Source: Plecoglossus altivelis
Lineage: Eukaryota > Chordata > Actinopteri > Osmeriformes > Plecoglossidae
Length of the DNA stretch: 64,000 bases
Assembly (NCBI GenBank): GCA_036571765.1
Contig: BROE01000022.1
Span: 6,046,187 to 6,110,186, forward strand
Direction of reading: 5' to 3'
The notes under the pieces were generated by a model. That model was not told the origin of the DNA. It was given only the letters and a program-made list of their open reading frames with translations, and made no database searches. Below, piece after piece: positions 32,890 through 42,507 of this stretch (position 1 is its first letter; the number at the start of each line of letters is the position of its first letter). The position numbers and the translations under genes were made by a program.

Positions 32890-33223
32890 CTCTTTTACAG
32901 ACATGGCAGTCACCTGCTGCTGCTGTTGCTGCTGAACTCCATATGAGCCCTGCTGAACTCCATACGAGCCCTGCTGAACTCCATACGAGCCCTGCTGAAC
33001 TCCATACGAGCCCTCCCAGTGCTGCTCCATGTGAACAGAGGAGGCAGAGGTCTGGACCTGGGTGGCTCCTGTAGTCATGGTGTAGCTGGACTCTGTCACA
33101 AAGCCTCCCTGCTTCCAGGGGGGCAGGACATCTGCTCCCTGGACCATCTGCTTACGAGTGGTCAATGGCGACTTCACAGGTCTGATGGGAGACACTGACA
33201 GTCTGGATGTAGGGGAGGCAGAC
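32890..33223 (-). CDS. ttn: Titin B exon B7: SP segment, then GSYGVQQ repeats and poly-Gln
   Basis: 334 bp. Begins SASPTSRLSVSPIRPVKSPL and continues to VLPPWKQGG and HWEGSYGVQQ, homologous to human RWEGRYGVQE. Here that motif is repeated four times and runs into seven glutamines. It ends in VKE at phase 0 with a GTGAG donor. Confidence 0.93.
32914..33015 (-). repeat. ttn: 21-bp in-frame minisatellite (GSYGVQQ x4) plus CAG/CAA tract
   Basis: Four near-identical 21-bp units (first three on the plus strand AACTCCATAYGAGCCCTGCTG) abut a CTG/TTG run (32914-32934) coding for seven Gln. Unit similarity is so high that the expansion must be recent and is probably length-polymorphic. Confidence 0.93.
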
Positions 33224-33309
33224 CTGGAAATTGAGAAAAGATTAATTTAGAGACAAACATGTACAGAATATGCATGAATCCTGGCCTGGGAAAAAACCCT
33301 AACAATTAC

Positions 33310-33536
33310 CTGACAGGGGTTGGAGTGGGTGCCTTCACATGTCTCACAGGAGATGGAGACTGGTGACGAGCACCTGCAACCTTGGACACCAGAGATGGTG
33401 GAGTTGGTGACTTGGAGGCTGGCTTTGGTGGCACACGAGGGGGGGTTTTGTGTGCCAGCTGCTGGGTCACAACACCCCCCTCGACCTGCATCGACATCGA
33501 CATCATGGAGGAGGACTCAAAACGAGACTCCATTCT
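33310..33536 (-). CDS. ttn: Titin B exon B6: proline/SP-rich Z-disc segment
   Basis: 227 bp. Contains KTPPRVPPKPASKSPTPPSL and SPSPVRHVKAPTPTPVR, the conserved SH3-ligand-like and SP-phosphorylation region between Z2 and the Z-repeats. Confidence 0.93.
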
Positions 33537-33627
33537 CTGCAATATAATTGGCAAGCGTAAGAAAAGAGGAAAAAAATACAAGAGAGAGACAGAGACAGAG
33601 AAGGTTCCTTGATATTTTTCACAATAC

Positions 33628-33716
33628 CTTCTCAACTCTAGTCTGGCGAGTCTGAGACATCTGAGAAGTAGACACAACTGTTTTGGTCTTCTTAGCAGGC
33701 ACTGCTACCTCTTCAC
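33628..33716 (-). CDS. ttn: Titin B exon B5: post-Z2 linker
   Basis: An 89-bp exon in phase 1 to phase 0. It encodes EEVAVPAKKTKTVVSTSQ and MSQTRQTRVEK, close to the human Z2 C-terminal linker. No open-frame call covers it because the exon is short. Confidence 0.9.
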
Positions 33717-33843
33717 CTGGGGAACAAACAATTCAATTATATATTGATTAGTGTCAAGTTAGCAAAAACATTTGACTGGTGTTCATTTTCTCATCTACTC
33801 TCAAGACTGTACTCTTTCAACCTCTCCCTTTTAAAAATCTTAC

Positions 33844-34131
33844 CCTGAACTAGAAGTTCACAAGTGGAGGTAGCCCGTCCGCTGCTGTTAGAAGCATTTA
33901 CGGAGTAGGTTCCAGAATCCTCTGGGAAAGCTTCAGCAATCAACAAACTGTAAAGGTCTCCTTCTTGAACAATCTGAAAGTCAGTGGAGCTTTGTATCTC
34001 AGCTCCTTCCCTGTAGAACTTAATCACAGGTGTAGGGATTCCTGTCACGCGAACATCCAATCTCACTTGGCTTCCTTGTCTCACGGTCATACTCTGAAGT
34101 CTCTGAATAAAGTTGGGTGGCGCAGTCTCCG
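33844..34131 (-). CDS. ttn: Titin B exon B4: Ig Z2
   Basis: 288 bp, starting AETAPPNFIQRLQ. Shows MTVRQGSQVRLDVRVTG, TPVIKFYREGAEIQSS and GTYSVNASNSSGRATS. The core position after VIK is Phe-Tyr instead of Trp, as in human Z2. Confidence 0.95.
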
Positions 34132-34220
34132 CTGTAGAAAGTGGAGACAGTGTGTTAGTGTTTTTTTCCTTAAACCAACTCCTGCATTTACTTACAGTTT
34201 TAAGGAAGGTTAGTTCTTAC

Positions 34221-34424
34221 CTGTAACAAGGAGTTCAGCGGTGCTAGTGGCTTGTCCAGCGCCATTGGTGGCTCTCACAGAAAATCTTCCACTGTGTGCG
34301 GCTGTCACAGCAGGGATCGTCAGAACAGCGCGGCCATCGCTGAACGAGATCTGAACGCCGGGCAGAGCCGCAGCAGTAAGAACCTGGCCATCACGGAACC
34401 AGCTCACCTCAGGAACTGGAGAAC
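34221..34424 (-). CDS. ttn: Titin B exon B3: second half of Ig Z1
   Basis: 204 bp. Continues Z1 with VPEVSWFRDGQVLTAA, PGVQISFSDGRAVLTIPAV and GRFSVRATNGAGQATS. Z1 is split by one intron, as in mammals. Confidence 0.95.
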
Positions 34425-34630
34425 CTACAGATGGTTACGGGAATTCATAACAAAGATTATCTGGCAGGTGTTGAGGATGCCTTAATCATGCACAAGTATT
34501 GGTTTCAAAGGCTAAACTCTAATTGCACAGCATTATAATTCAACTATCAAAAGGCTTTTATTTAACAATCTCTGGACAGTGCCACAAACATTTTATTTGT
34601 ATGCTATGAAACAAAATAAGGTTTCCTCAC

Positions 34631-34721
34631 CACTAACTTGAGCCTCAAACGTTGCAGCACTACCCTCAAGTGCTACAACGCTTTGTAACGGCTGTGTAAA
34701 TGTTGGCGCCTGTGTCGACAT
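34631..34721 (-). CDS. ttn: Titin B exon B2: start codon and first half of Ig Z1
   Basis: The ATG at 34719-34721 opens the conserved titin N-terminus MSTQAPTFTQPLQSVVALEG. The exon itself begins at 34734 after a TTCCAG acceptor, leaving 13 nt of 5'UTR. It ends in phase 1 with GTGAG. Z1 and Z2 together are clamped by telethonin at the Z-disc edge. Confidence 0.95.
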
Positions 34722-34849
34722 TTTGGTAGGCACCCTGGAACAAGAGATATTGCAGAAACAGAATTAGTCTTTTGCAAAACACTTCAGAGAGTTAATCATA
34801 CGCTATTTTTACATTTGAAAGGTATGGCTTTGATTATGTCCAGCACCGA

Positions 34850-34890
34850 AGTTCCATAACTCTCTGAGAGCAAGAGCGTATTTATAGTCT
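34850..34890 (-). promoter_or_regulatory. ttn: Candidate TATA promoter of gene B
   Basis: On the minus strand TATAAATA (34879-34886) lies about 160 bp upstream of the start codon, which predicts transcription starting near 34850-34858. The start exon also has a good acceptor (TTGTTCCAG, just above 34734), so a leader exon is spliced on. It could be a tiny one here (possible donor GTATGA at 34797-34801) or a more distant one. Confidence 0.4.
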
Positions 34891-37800
34891 CCGAGAGAGT
34901 CAAAGAAACGAAGTCATCAGTTTTGGCTGTCCCTGCGCCCCTGCACCTGGCCTAAAGCAGTATGACGATCCTGACTGCCCACGGCTCAACAGGCACCAGG
35001 GACCCCTGGGGAGTTTGGCTGTGCAGCCAAACACTAGGACACTACAGCCAGCAGGCAGTGACAAACCTCAGACAACTTAAACAACAGCAATCCTAACATT
35101 CTCTAAAGTCAGTGGTATGCACAATAATAATAATGCGTAGCACCACTCAAAACCATATTTTCTTTCTTGTATCTTAAACGCCAATGTAGGGCACAAAATC
35201 TCAGCCAGTAAGACTCCTTAAATCTAAATAATGAACACACGTTTCACCTCGATTTAACACCTTGGAGGAAATAAAGGCAAGTTACACCATTCTAATGTAC
35301 ATACACAGAGTAGAAGGGTCATACCAGCATTACAAATGTATTCAATCCTATTCCAAGACTGCAAACAGTGAACACAAACTGGTTTCATAATAATTGAACT
35401 GTAATTTGCTTTAAAGATCACAAATCATTTGATCTTCAGTACAGATACAGAGCCCTGAATACTGCTAAAGTCCAAGATTAGAACTAAAAATAGCTGTTGG
35501 CTTCAAGTTCCGTCTTCAAATACTCTCTTTACACAACTGTCTTTATACTGTTATTCAAATGCACAGCCTACTTCCATTCATTTATGTATCTTGCATTGCA
35601 TTGATTATAATGACAGAATAAGTTTAAGATTAATTATACTTGCATATTTGTTGACTAATATACCATTGGACCATGTCAGATTTTCTTAAAAACAACCATG
35701 TCCCATTGAAAGTTCACAAAGAACTTCAGAAATAGTATGCTATTTATGTTTGCGATTTAAACAAATGATTCAAATAATTCAATAATTAATTTCCTGCCTT
35801 CCTTTTTCTTTTGTAAATGTCTGTTCAGACATTTCGGATTGGCTGAGTTTCATAAAATTATCAAAAGTGACTCATGGTATTCAGCCATCCAGATTTAAAC
35901 TCTGCATTAAAGAATTTTCAATACAAGCTCTTATAGTCATCAAAGGAAAGGAAACAAACTTTTTAGTCTTATTTTATACAGTTGAAAAGGTGAGCTGCCC
36001 TCAACAACCAAGGAAACCCATCTGTCACTGGTCGTTGTCATTTGCTACCTGCCATGACCAGCCAGAATCTGATTGTAGATCCAACTGTCACACCAGATTA
36101 TATCACACATATAGAACTGCAGAATCAAATCTTATTCATAACCAATAACAGAAGACTACATCTTAACTTGATGTAAAATGGCAGTGTCTGTACGATGATA
36201 CCAAAGGCCTACATAAATAGCAGTGTCAGCCTAGGCCTAGTTATAGGCCTGTCACTGTGCTGCTCTTCCACCAGACTGCTCCTGTCTGTCAAATCCCAAA
36301 CCACAACTTTCACATGCAAAGGGAAATATCAGAGCATGCTTGAAACAAACATGAGAACATATCACAAACTCCCACGTGTCAAGCATCAGACATAAGATAA
36401 TAATAATAATCTGAGATGTAAATCAGAATGACACCAATTGACCTACACTCCAAGGCATACAATTAAACTGATCTGCTCATTTGAACTGTCAAAAACAACA
36501 CACATGATTGCTGAGCAGTCAACATTGGAAACACCATCATGTAACACCTTCATAAAAACCGTGTAGGGAACTGAATTAACTTCCGATGTTTAAAAACTGG
36601 AATCTGAGGGACAGATATGGCAGTGGCCAAAAATACCTTGTCCCCCTTGCTTGATTGACAGCCACCATGTGGCACATAGCTGGAGGTGCAACTGATAGCC
36701 TGGCTGCTGATTCCCTTAAAAAGACATGGTGACCCAGCTGGGACACCACTCTAATGCTATCAGGGGCTATTCTTGGATTTTCTGAAATCATTCCACAAAC
36801 TCCATACGTATAATAACCTTGAAAAGCTCAGAAAACAGCAGCTCAAAAGCAACAATAATGGACCAAAATCTCAAAATGGAAGTAACACAGTATGATATTT
36901 TTATATTGAACTATGAGTAAAGCCTTTTACTTAATCCTCACTTGCAAGAAAATGTATCATTTACCAATGAATAGGCTAAACAAGATATAAGTAAACAAAT
37001 GTTAGAGGTATGTGTGGATACAGGGTGAAAACTACTCACTTGTATCCACAAGGGTGCCTTGAACAGATGGGACTGTGCCCAGGTGACTAATGCAACAATC
37101 TCCTTATCCAAAATGTTTCCAAAATATCCAAGGTGAGAACGGTTGAGCCTCGAAATATCCCCTAAAAACAAAACTACACAGTGTTGCCGTGTAGTTTTGC
37201 TTTTTCCTTGCAATCCCTACACCTGAGGCAAGGCTGGGAATGCTCCAACTGCTCAGAAGTGACAATATGGTTCTTTAACTTTATATACTTGGGGACAAAT
37301 CAGCATCATCACTGCTCTGCCACTCCCCATTGGTCACTCTCTTGGGGGCATCATGGGAGATGAGTCCATTTATGCAACTTCCCACCTGTCACTCAACTCC
37401 CTCCTGCTAGTCTGAGGTTGATTTCTCTGTTATGGTCAGGCGATTCGTCTGTTTTCATTGAAGTTCATTAAGTATTATAAAATTCTCCACTTACGATTGA
37501 TACTTTTAGTAATCTTTGTTTTTCTTACATTACAGGTTAGATATCCTGAGTCGTTAAATAGTTGGTGACCATAAGGAGTGAGTGGCTGTCCCTGTCACTC
37601 AAACAGAAAACCCCCGTTACAAGACAGCCGAAAACACTGTACAGACACCATGGTCACCATGCTTGTTTCTCTCTACATTATGTACATTAAAGCATAGTGA
37701 GACCAAGCCATCCTTACAGTACAATTATTTGTGTCAACTTGTATAACTATTAAAGTAAGACAAAAGAATCGTGATCATTTTTTTGTGGAATCACATGTGA

Positions 37801-40599
37801 GTGGAATCATATTTGAAGGTTTGGTAACCAGGTTTGGTAACAACATCCTGCTTAAGTAATTAATCCTCAAAAAATGGCCCATACTATTTCAGATATTTTT
37901 CCCTGACAGGGAAATAGACCAAATCAGCATATCTATAATTAAATATTATATTCTCATTATAACAGTTTGATTGAATGGAATGATGGCCCACTTTAGTTTT
38001 TTACTGCTAATCTTGTCAAGATAAGAAACTACAAAGTCAGTCATGAACCATCAAAATACTAATTTCAATTAGCTGAATGGGGAATTGTCTTTCAAATGTC
38101 TAAAAGGAACTTATGATTAACACTAGTAACCTTTCATACCTGAAGAGGTTGTTTGCTCTGTGAGGGCCTGGGCCTAACTTGAGTTGTATTAAAGAAATCT
38201 CCCAAATGGAGGTAGATAAGCCTGAAATAGACCCCCTCATCATAAAGCATGTCCAGATGCTTATATTGCTACTTCAAGGAACAAACTGCTGAAGGTTGCA
38301 CTGCCACCAGCACTGTCTCCCGCAACTAAATCACAATTAAGCTTAGATTCTTGTGACTGGAAGCTGATAGCAACACTGCAGGTGTAAATGTTACCTGCTG
38401 TGAACTTCCAAGTTATGAATTAACTGACACATTTGTCAATTATAGTTCATTGTGCCTAATTATCTTTTCTTTAGCAGACTGCAGCATGCTGCTAACATTG
38501 TCAGTCACACAAATCCCCGTTTTGAACAGGTTTTTTTTTATAGTTTCTTCAGCTTTTGTAACCCTGGGTAATTTCCATATTGACTAAGTTTTGTTTTACA
38601 TATAGAGGAACTTGATCCACAGCTCATACGGAAGATTTGCTGGAAGTGTTTCATCGAAGTTAAGAAGTTAATGGAAGTTAATCATCCTCCTTCTATAGTT
38701 TGAAAACATTCAGAACCTGTTGCTGGTGAAGCGCCTGATCAGCTTGGGGGAAATTTTCAATGAAGGGCCATTCACAGGTTGAAGTGTGAGTCTGCACTGT
38801 CTGACAAAGAGCAGGCATAGGTTTTCAGGACCAGGCCCCTCCCAATCTGTGCTCCAGTCTCTGGTACACTGACAGGTTATTTCTGCTAGCCAGTCCTGGG
38901 GATGGGAATTTGATTTATACAGCCAAGCCATTTCTGTCTCGCAGGCCAGGGTTTTGCAATGGCTTCAGGTCTCAAGCTGGTGGGCTCGTATGTCACACTG
39001 GGACAGCTGCAGGGCCCTAAATCCAAGTTTGGGAGCTCTAACTCCTCTCACCAGTGTGATACATAAGGGGATATGCTCTCTGACTAACACAGTACTGGGA
39101 CACAGGGACAGCAGAAGAGAAGTCTTTGGCCCTACATTTTTTGGAGATGCTTATCAGACCCTTTAAAAAACGAATTGTGAATCATTGACCTTAGATACCA
39201 GGACATTACGTTTTCCCTTGATTGTACTTCCACAGTTCTACTAGATGTCCATGTGTGTTCACATGTTCATCAGTAGTTATTCTGCTTGAGTAGAGAGCTT
39301 TATGGCAGGTCACTATGTCTGATTTTCAGTATTTAGAGTATCTTAATTGCTGTGATAGAACGCAGCTGTGACAACTGTGTGTGTGGTCTCAAACATCATA
39401 AACTAAGTTGTATTAACACTTACACAGTTGTACATTAGACATCTCCTCTGTGGACTCACATTGGTGATTATTTTTTAATGAAACCAGAATGTAGCATTTC
39501 GACGATTGCTTAAGTCATTGTGTTAGCACATAAGTGTGCATATACTATACATAAATGTAGGTGTTTACATAATGCCAAAGAATCTTTACCAGTAGTTACT
39601 TGTTTAGACCAGAGCTTTTTCAGGTCGTTGGATACTCTATGGTATCTTTCTGTGGTCCTGGACGAAAAACATTGTGCGTGCAATGGCGCCATCTTCTGTA
39701 CCACGCGACGAAGCTGTTTTCCGATTCCATGCTGTTTTCCACCCCCTTACACTTTGATTGAATTGTCTTTGACATCGGCTTGAGATACGCAGGATGCTAA
39801 ATAATCCCCAATAGTGTTGATAACAAAGAAAAAGTTAAGAATACCTAACTTTTAGAACCATAGAACCGGCGCGTGCCAGTGACGACCAACCTTGCACACC
39901 CACTGATAGTAATAGTACTGCTTGAAGAAGTTAAATGCTAACTCGCTGTTCCTGGAAGGACCAGGGCGGAAAAGTACTTAATTGCCGATGTGAGCACTTG
40001 AAGCACTGTAATTAGAGAGCAGGTCAGTCTATCCCTCACATAACTACATTCTGAAATTTCCTAAAATGTTATTCGAATTTTATGAAATTCTGAAATGTGC
40101 CCGTTTTGGAGCCTCAATTCTTGCACTTCCTGGGCGTCAGGAAGTGCCAAGTATTGCACTCTAAATATACCAGTCTTTGAAGACTAATATCTACATAATT
40201 ATCGAATATTTTAGATGGATCACCAGGACACTGATAATAAGTGAATCTAGCTAATGACACCATAAAGAATTATGAACAATTATTTTTGACTTTGTGAGAG
40301 AAGTTGGCCATTTTTGAATGGGCCAGCTCCTGACGACCATGAGTGTTATTGCACTGTAAGTCATTTCTGTATTTCATTTTTCATCCCTGGAGGTTGCCCC
40401 TTGGACCCAATGCTGGAATGTTTTGAATGATTCATTAATTATTTGGTATGTAAACTAAGGTAGGTCCTATTCCAAGTTCAACGTCAAATCATGTGATTTT
40501 AACATCTCTTACACAGTTTGAGTCTCTTACAAACTTGAACAAGTCACGTGGATTGCATTGCAAGAAATAAATCAGACAAATCATTAAAAACACAGACAT
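34887..40599. other. Intergenic region between the two titin genes
   Basis: About 5.7 kb of AT-rich DNA. The short open frames on both strands lack domain similarity, codon bias or good splice context. I see no tRNA, rRNA or recognisable transposon ends. It probably holds the muscle control region of gene B; two 10-bp matches to the MEF2 consensus lie at 35484-35493 and 37933-37942, which in AT-rich DNA could be chance. Confidence 0.7.
37169..37199. repeat. Perfect 11-bp inverted repeat with 9-nt loop
   Basis: Arms CAAAACTACAC (37169-37179) and GTGTAGTTTTG (37189-37199) surround a 9-nt loop. A small hairpin or the relic of a larger palindrome; no function can be assigned. Confidence 0.6.
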
Positions 40600-41641
40600 T
40601 GTGTGGTGCTGATATCATGCTTTATTAAATCAATAATGAATAAAACTCGAGGAGGTTGCGTAAATAGATATAGCTACAATTCTAATTTCAATCAAACCAA
40701 AGTGCAGGGCAAACACTTATTTTCTTCTCTTAACACAGTGGATGTTGTCACTGCGGTACGCTTGCTTGATGTTTGCCCACGCAACTGACGGAGAAATTCT
40801 AAAGCTATCACACAAACACTCTGCAGTCCTCCAAGAGATGGCTCTACTTCTGTTAACAAGCGCAGAATGCACTTTATTTGTGAATGGCCAGGTGATGTTA
40901 CTTCTGAAAGTGTATTCAAACAGTCATTAGCCAGAAATAGAGCACATTAAAAAAAAACATTTTAGCTCACTGAGTGCAGGCCGCTCGCACTGAGAGCATG
41001 TCATTAAAATGGTGGTATGACATAGTCAGTCAGAACACAAGACCAGTTTATGCTGCTTCCATGAGGGTAATATGCAAACAGCACTCAGGGTCTTATGGTC
41101 ATGTTACAATTCATAGGAGTACTGTAATATCACTGCACATAGAAACATACAGTGTATAATATTGTCTCTCTGATTTTGTAAACTTCAACAGGGAGCCTCT
41201 CTACCTGTTGAGGCAATCTTAAGACGTCAACTTATTGTTGAGGCACAGATTTTAGTTTCAGGTTTAACAGGGTATTCGTTTCATGTGAAACTTTCTCCTT
41301 TTAAACATCAGTTTCATTTGTTTCAGTTAATATTGTCATAAATAACAATTCATACATTTCCCATAACCGTTAAATTCGGCTATATACATTATGTACATGT
41401 CACAGAAAATTGGATCAAAAATCCTAAGTCATAATTATCCAATATGGCACATTTTATAACAACTTTAGACTTTAGTCTAGTTTGGCATAAATTAATGTCA
41501 AGTTTGGTATAAAAATAGTTCATATTTACAAGAACAGAAATCCAGGTCTTTATCAAGTAAGATTATTTTGTTCAATTCATAAATAAAAAGGCATTGAAGG
41601 AGGAGAAGGGGAGGATAGAAATTAAATTTGCTTTTTTTTTT
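40600..41641 (-). other. ttn: Probable 3'UTR of gene A with two AATAAA candidates
   Basis: No coding frame follows the stop. On the minus strand AATAAA occurs at 40873-40878 and again at 40621-40626, giving a 3'UTR of roughly 0.8 or 1.0 kb. Which site is used cannot be read from sequence. The UTR begins with an A12 run that includes the stop codon. Confidence 0.55.
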
Positions 41642-41940
41642 TTACATTGATCGAATGCTAATGTTAACTGTTGCTGTGTCAGATCCATGCTCATTTGACA
41701 GTTTAAGCGTGTATGCCCCAGCATCCTCCTGTCTTACACCAGTGATGATGAGGGTGGTGAGGTCATCCATTGTCTCAATATGGAACCTGCCACTCTCTTG
41801 CTCGCCTGGCAGGATTCTTCCTGAGCGGGACCACTCTATGTGAGGTATTGGATCTCCAGAGAAGGCGCAGGCAACAGTCAGGACTTTTCCTGCCTCAATG
41901 CTAATATCTTCTGGGAGAGCCTCAATTCTTGGTGCAGAAC
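41642..41940 (-). CDS. ttn: Titin A exon A29: terminal Ig M10 and stop codon
   Basis: Encodes the last M-band Ig. Signatures APRIEALPEDISIEAGKVL, GRFHIETMDDLTTLII and C-terminal ATVNISIRSM followed by TAA. M10 binds obscurin and obscurin-like 1 in mammals, and its loss causes tibial muscular dystrophy. The TAA opens a run of A residues on the coding strand. Confidence 0.95.
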
Positions 41941-42046
41941 CTACATAAAACATGACGTGTTTAGACAAAACATGCAATAGATTAAATTGACAGGACTGCA
42001 TATGGACTGACAAACGTGATTAAGTGTTGCCTTAAAAAACCCTTAC

Positions 42047-42409
42047 CTTGACTGCTGTGGCTAATGGCTCGCATGGAGGATCCCTCAATATGGCTGGACA
42101 TCTCGGTCAGGCTGCTGGAGCTCATAGCGTATGTCTCAGAGGTCAAGGAGGACATACTGGACATTGACATTGTTTCAAACTTGACCTCAGCTATGCTGGA
42201 ACTACTGAAGGAGGTCTCCTGCATGGAGGAAGTCATTTGGACAGCCTGGGAGGAGAAGCTCTCATGTTCCATCATGCTTTTCTCCATCATAACCATTTTG
42301 GACTCTCCGTGGATTTCTTTCTTCATCATCTGTTCGGATTTCATAAGAGAGGCCATTGCTGTTGCCTCCTTTTGACTTGACATTTGTAGTTCTTGTGTTT
42401 TCATTGATC
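42047..42409 (-). CDS. ttn: Titin A exon A28: Met/Ser-rich insert (Mex5/is7 type)
   Basis: A 363-bp exon (121 codons) of low-complexity Met-, Ser-, Gln- and Glu-rich sequence, with SSQAVQMTSSMQETSFSSSS and FETMSMSSMSSL. This matches human insert is7 (Mex5), an alternatively spliced segment involved in calpain-3 binding. Phase 1 at both ends, so it can be skipped without a frame change. Confidence 0.9.
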
Positions 42410-42507
42410 CTGAAATACATAGGAAGCAACATTTTGAGCATCAGACAACTTTTAACGTTACTGATTTTTAAAATGTTTACTGATCTATTAAAATATATTC
42501 TCCTTAC

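Larger units (their letters stand above)
1..34734 (-). other. ttn: Gene B: titin paralogue, 5' half (start codon to middle tandem-Ig region), 72 coding exons in window
   Basis: The start exon encodes the conserved titin N-terminus (MSTQAPTFTQPLQSVVALEG), and the exons after it follow vertebrate titin order: Z1-Z2, Z-repeat, Z3-Z10, proximal Ig array, N2B element, then the middle tandem Ig array. It anchors titin in the Z-disc and forms the I-band spring. The PEVK segment, A-band and M-band parts lie beyond base 1. Exons are numbered B2 to B73 from the ATG exon; B1 stands for a possible non-coding leader exon. Confidence 0.95.

Noticed and set aside
38700..39170. Possible gene in the spacer (open frames on both strands, GC richer than surroundings)
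   Set aside because: No domain similarity, no splice-consistent exons and no codon bias; could be conserved non-coding DNA but nothing positive can be said.
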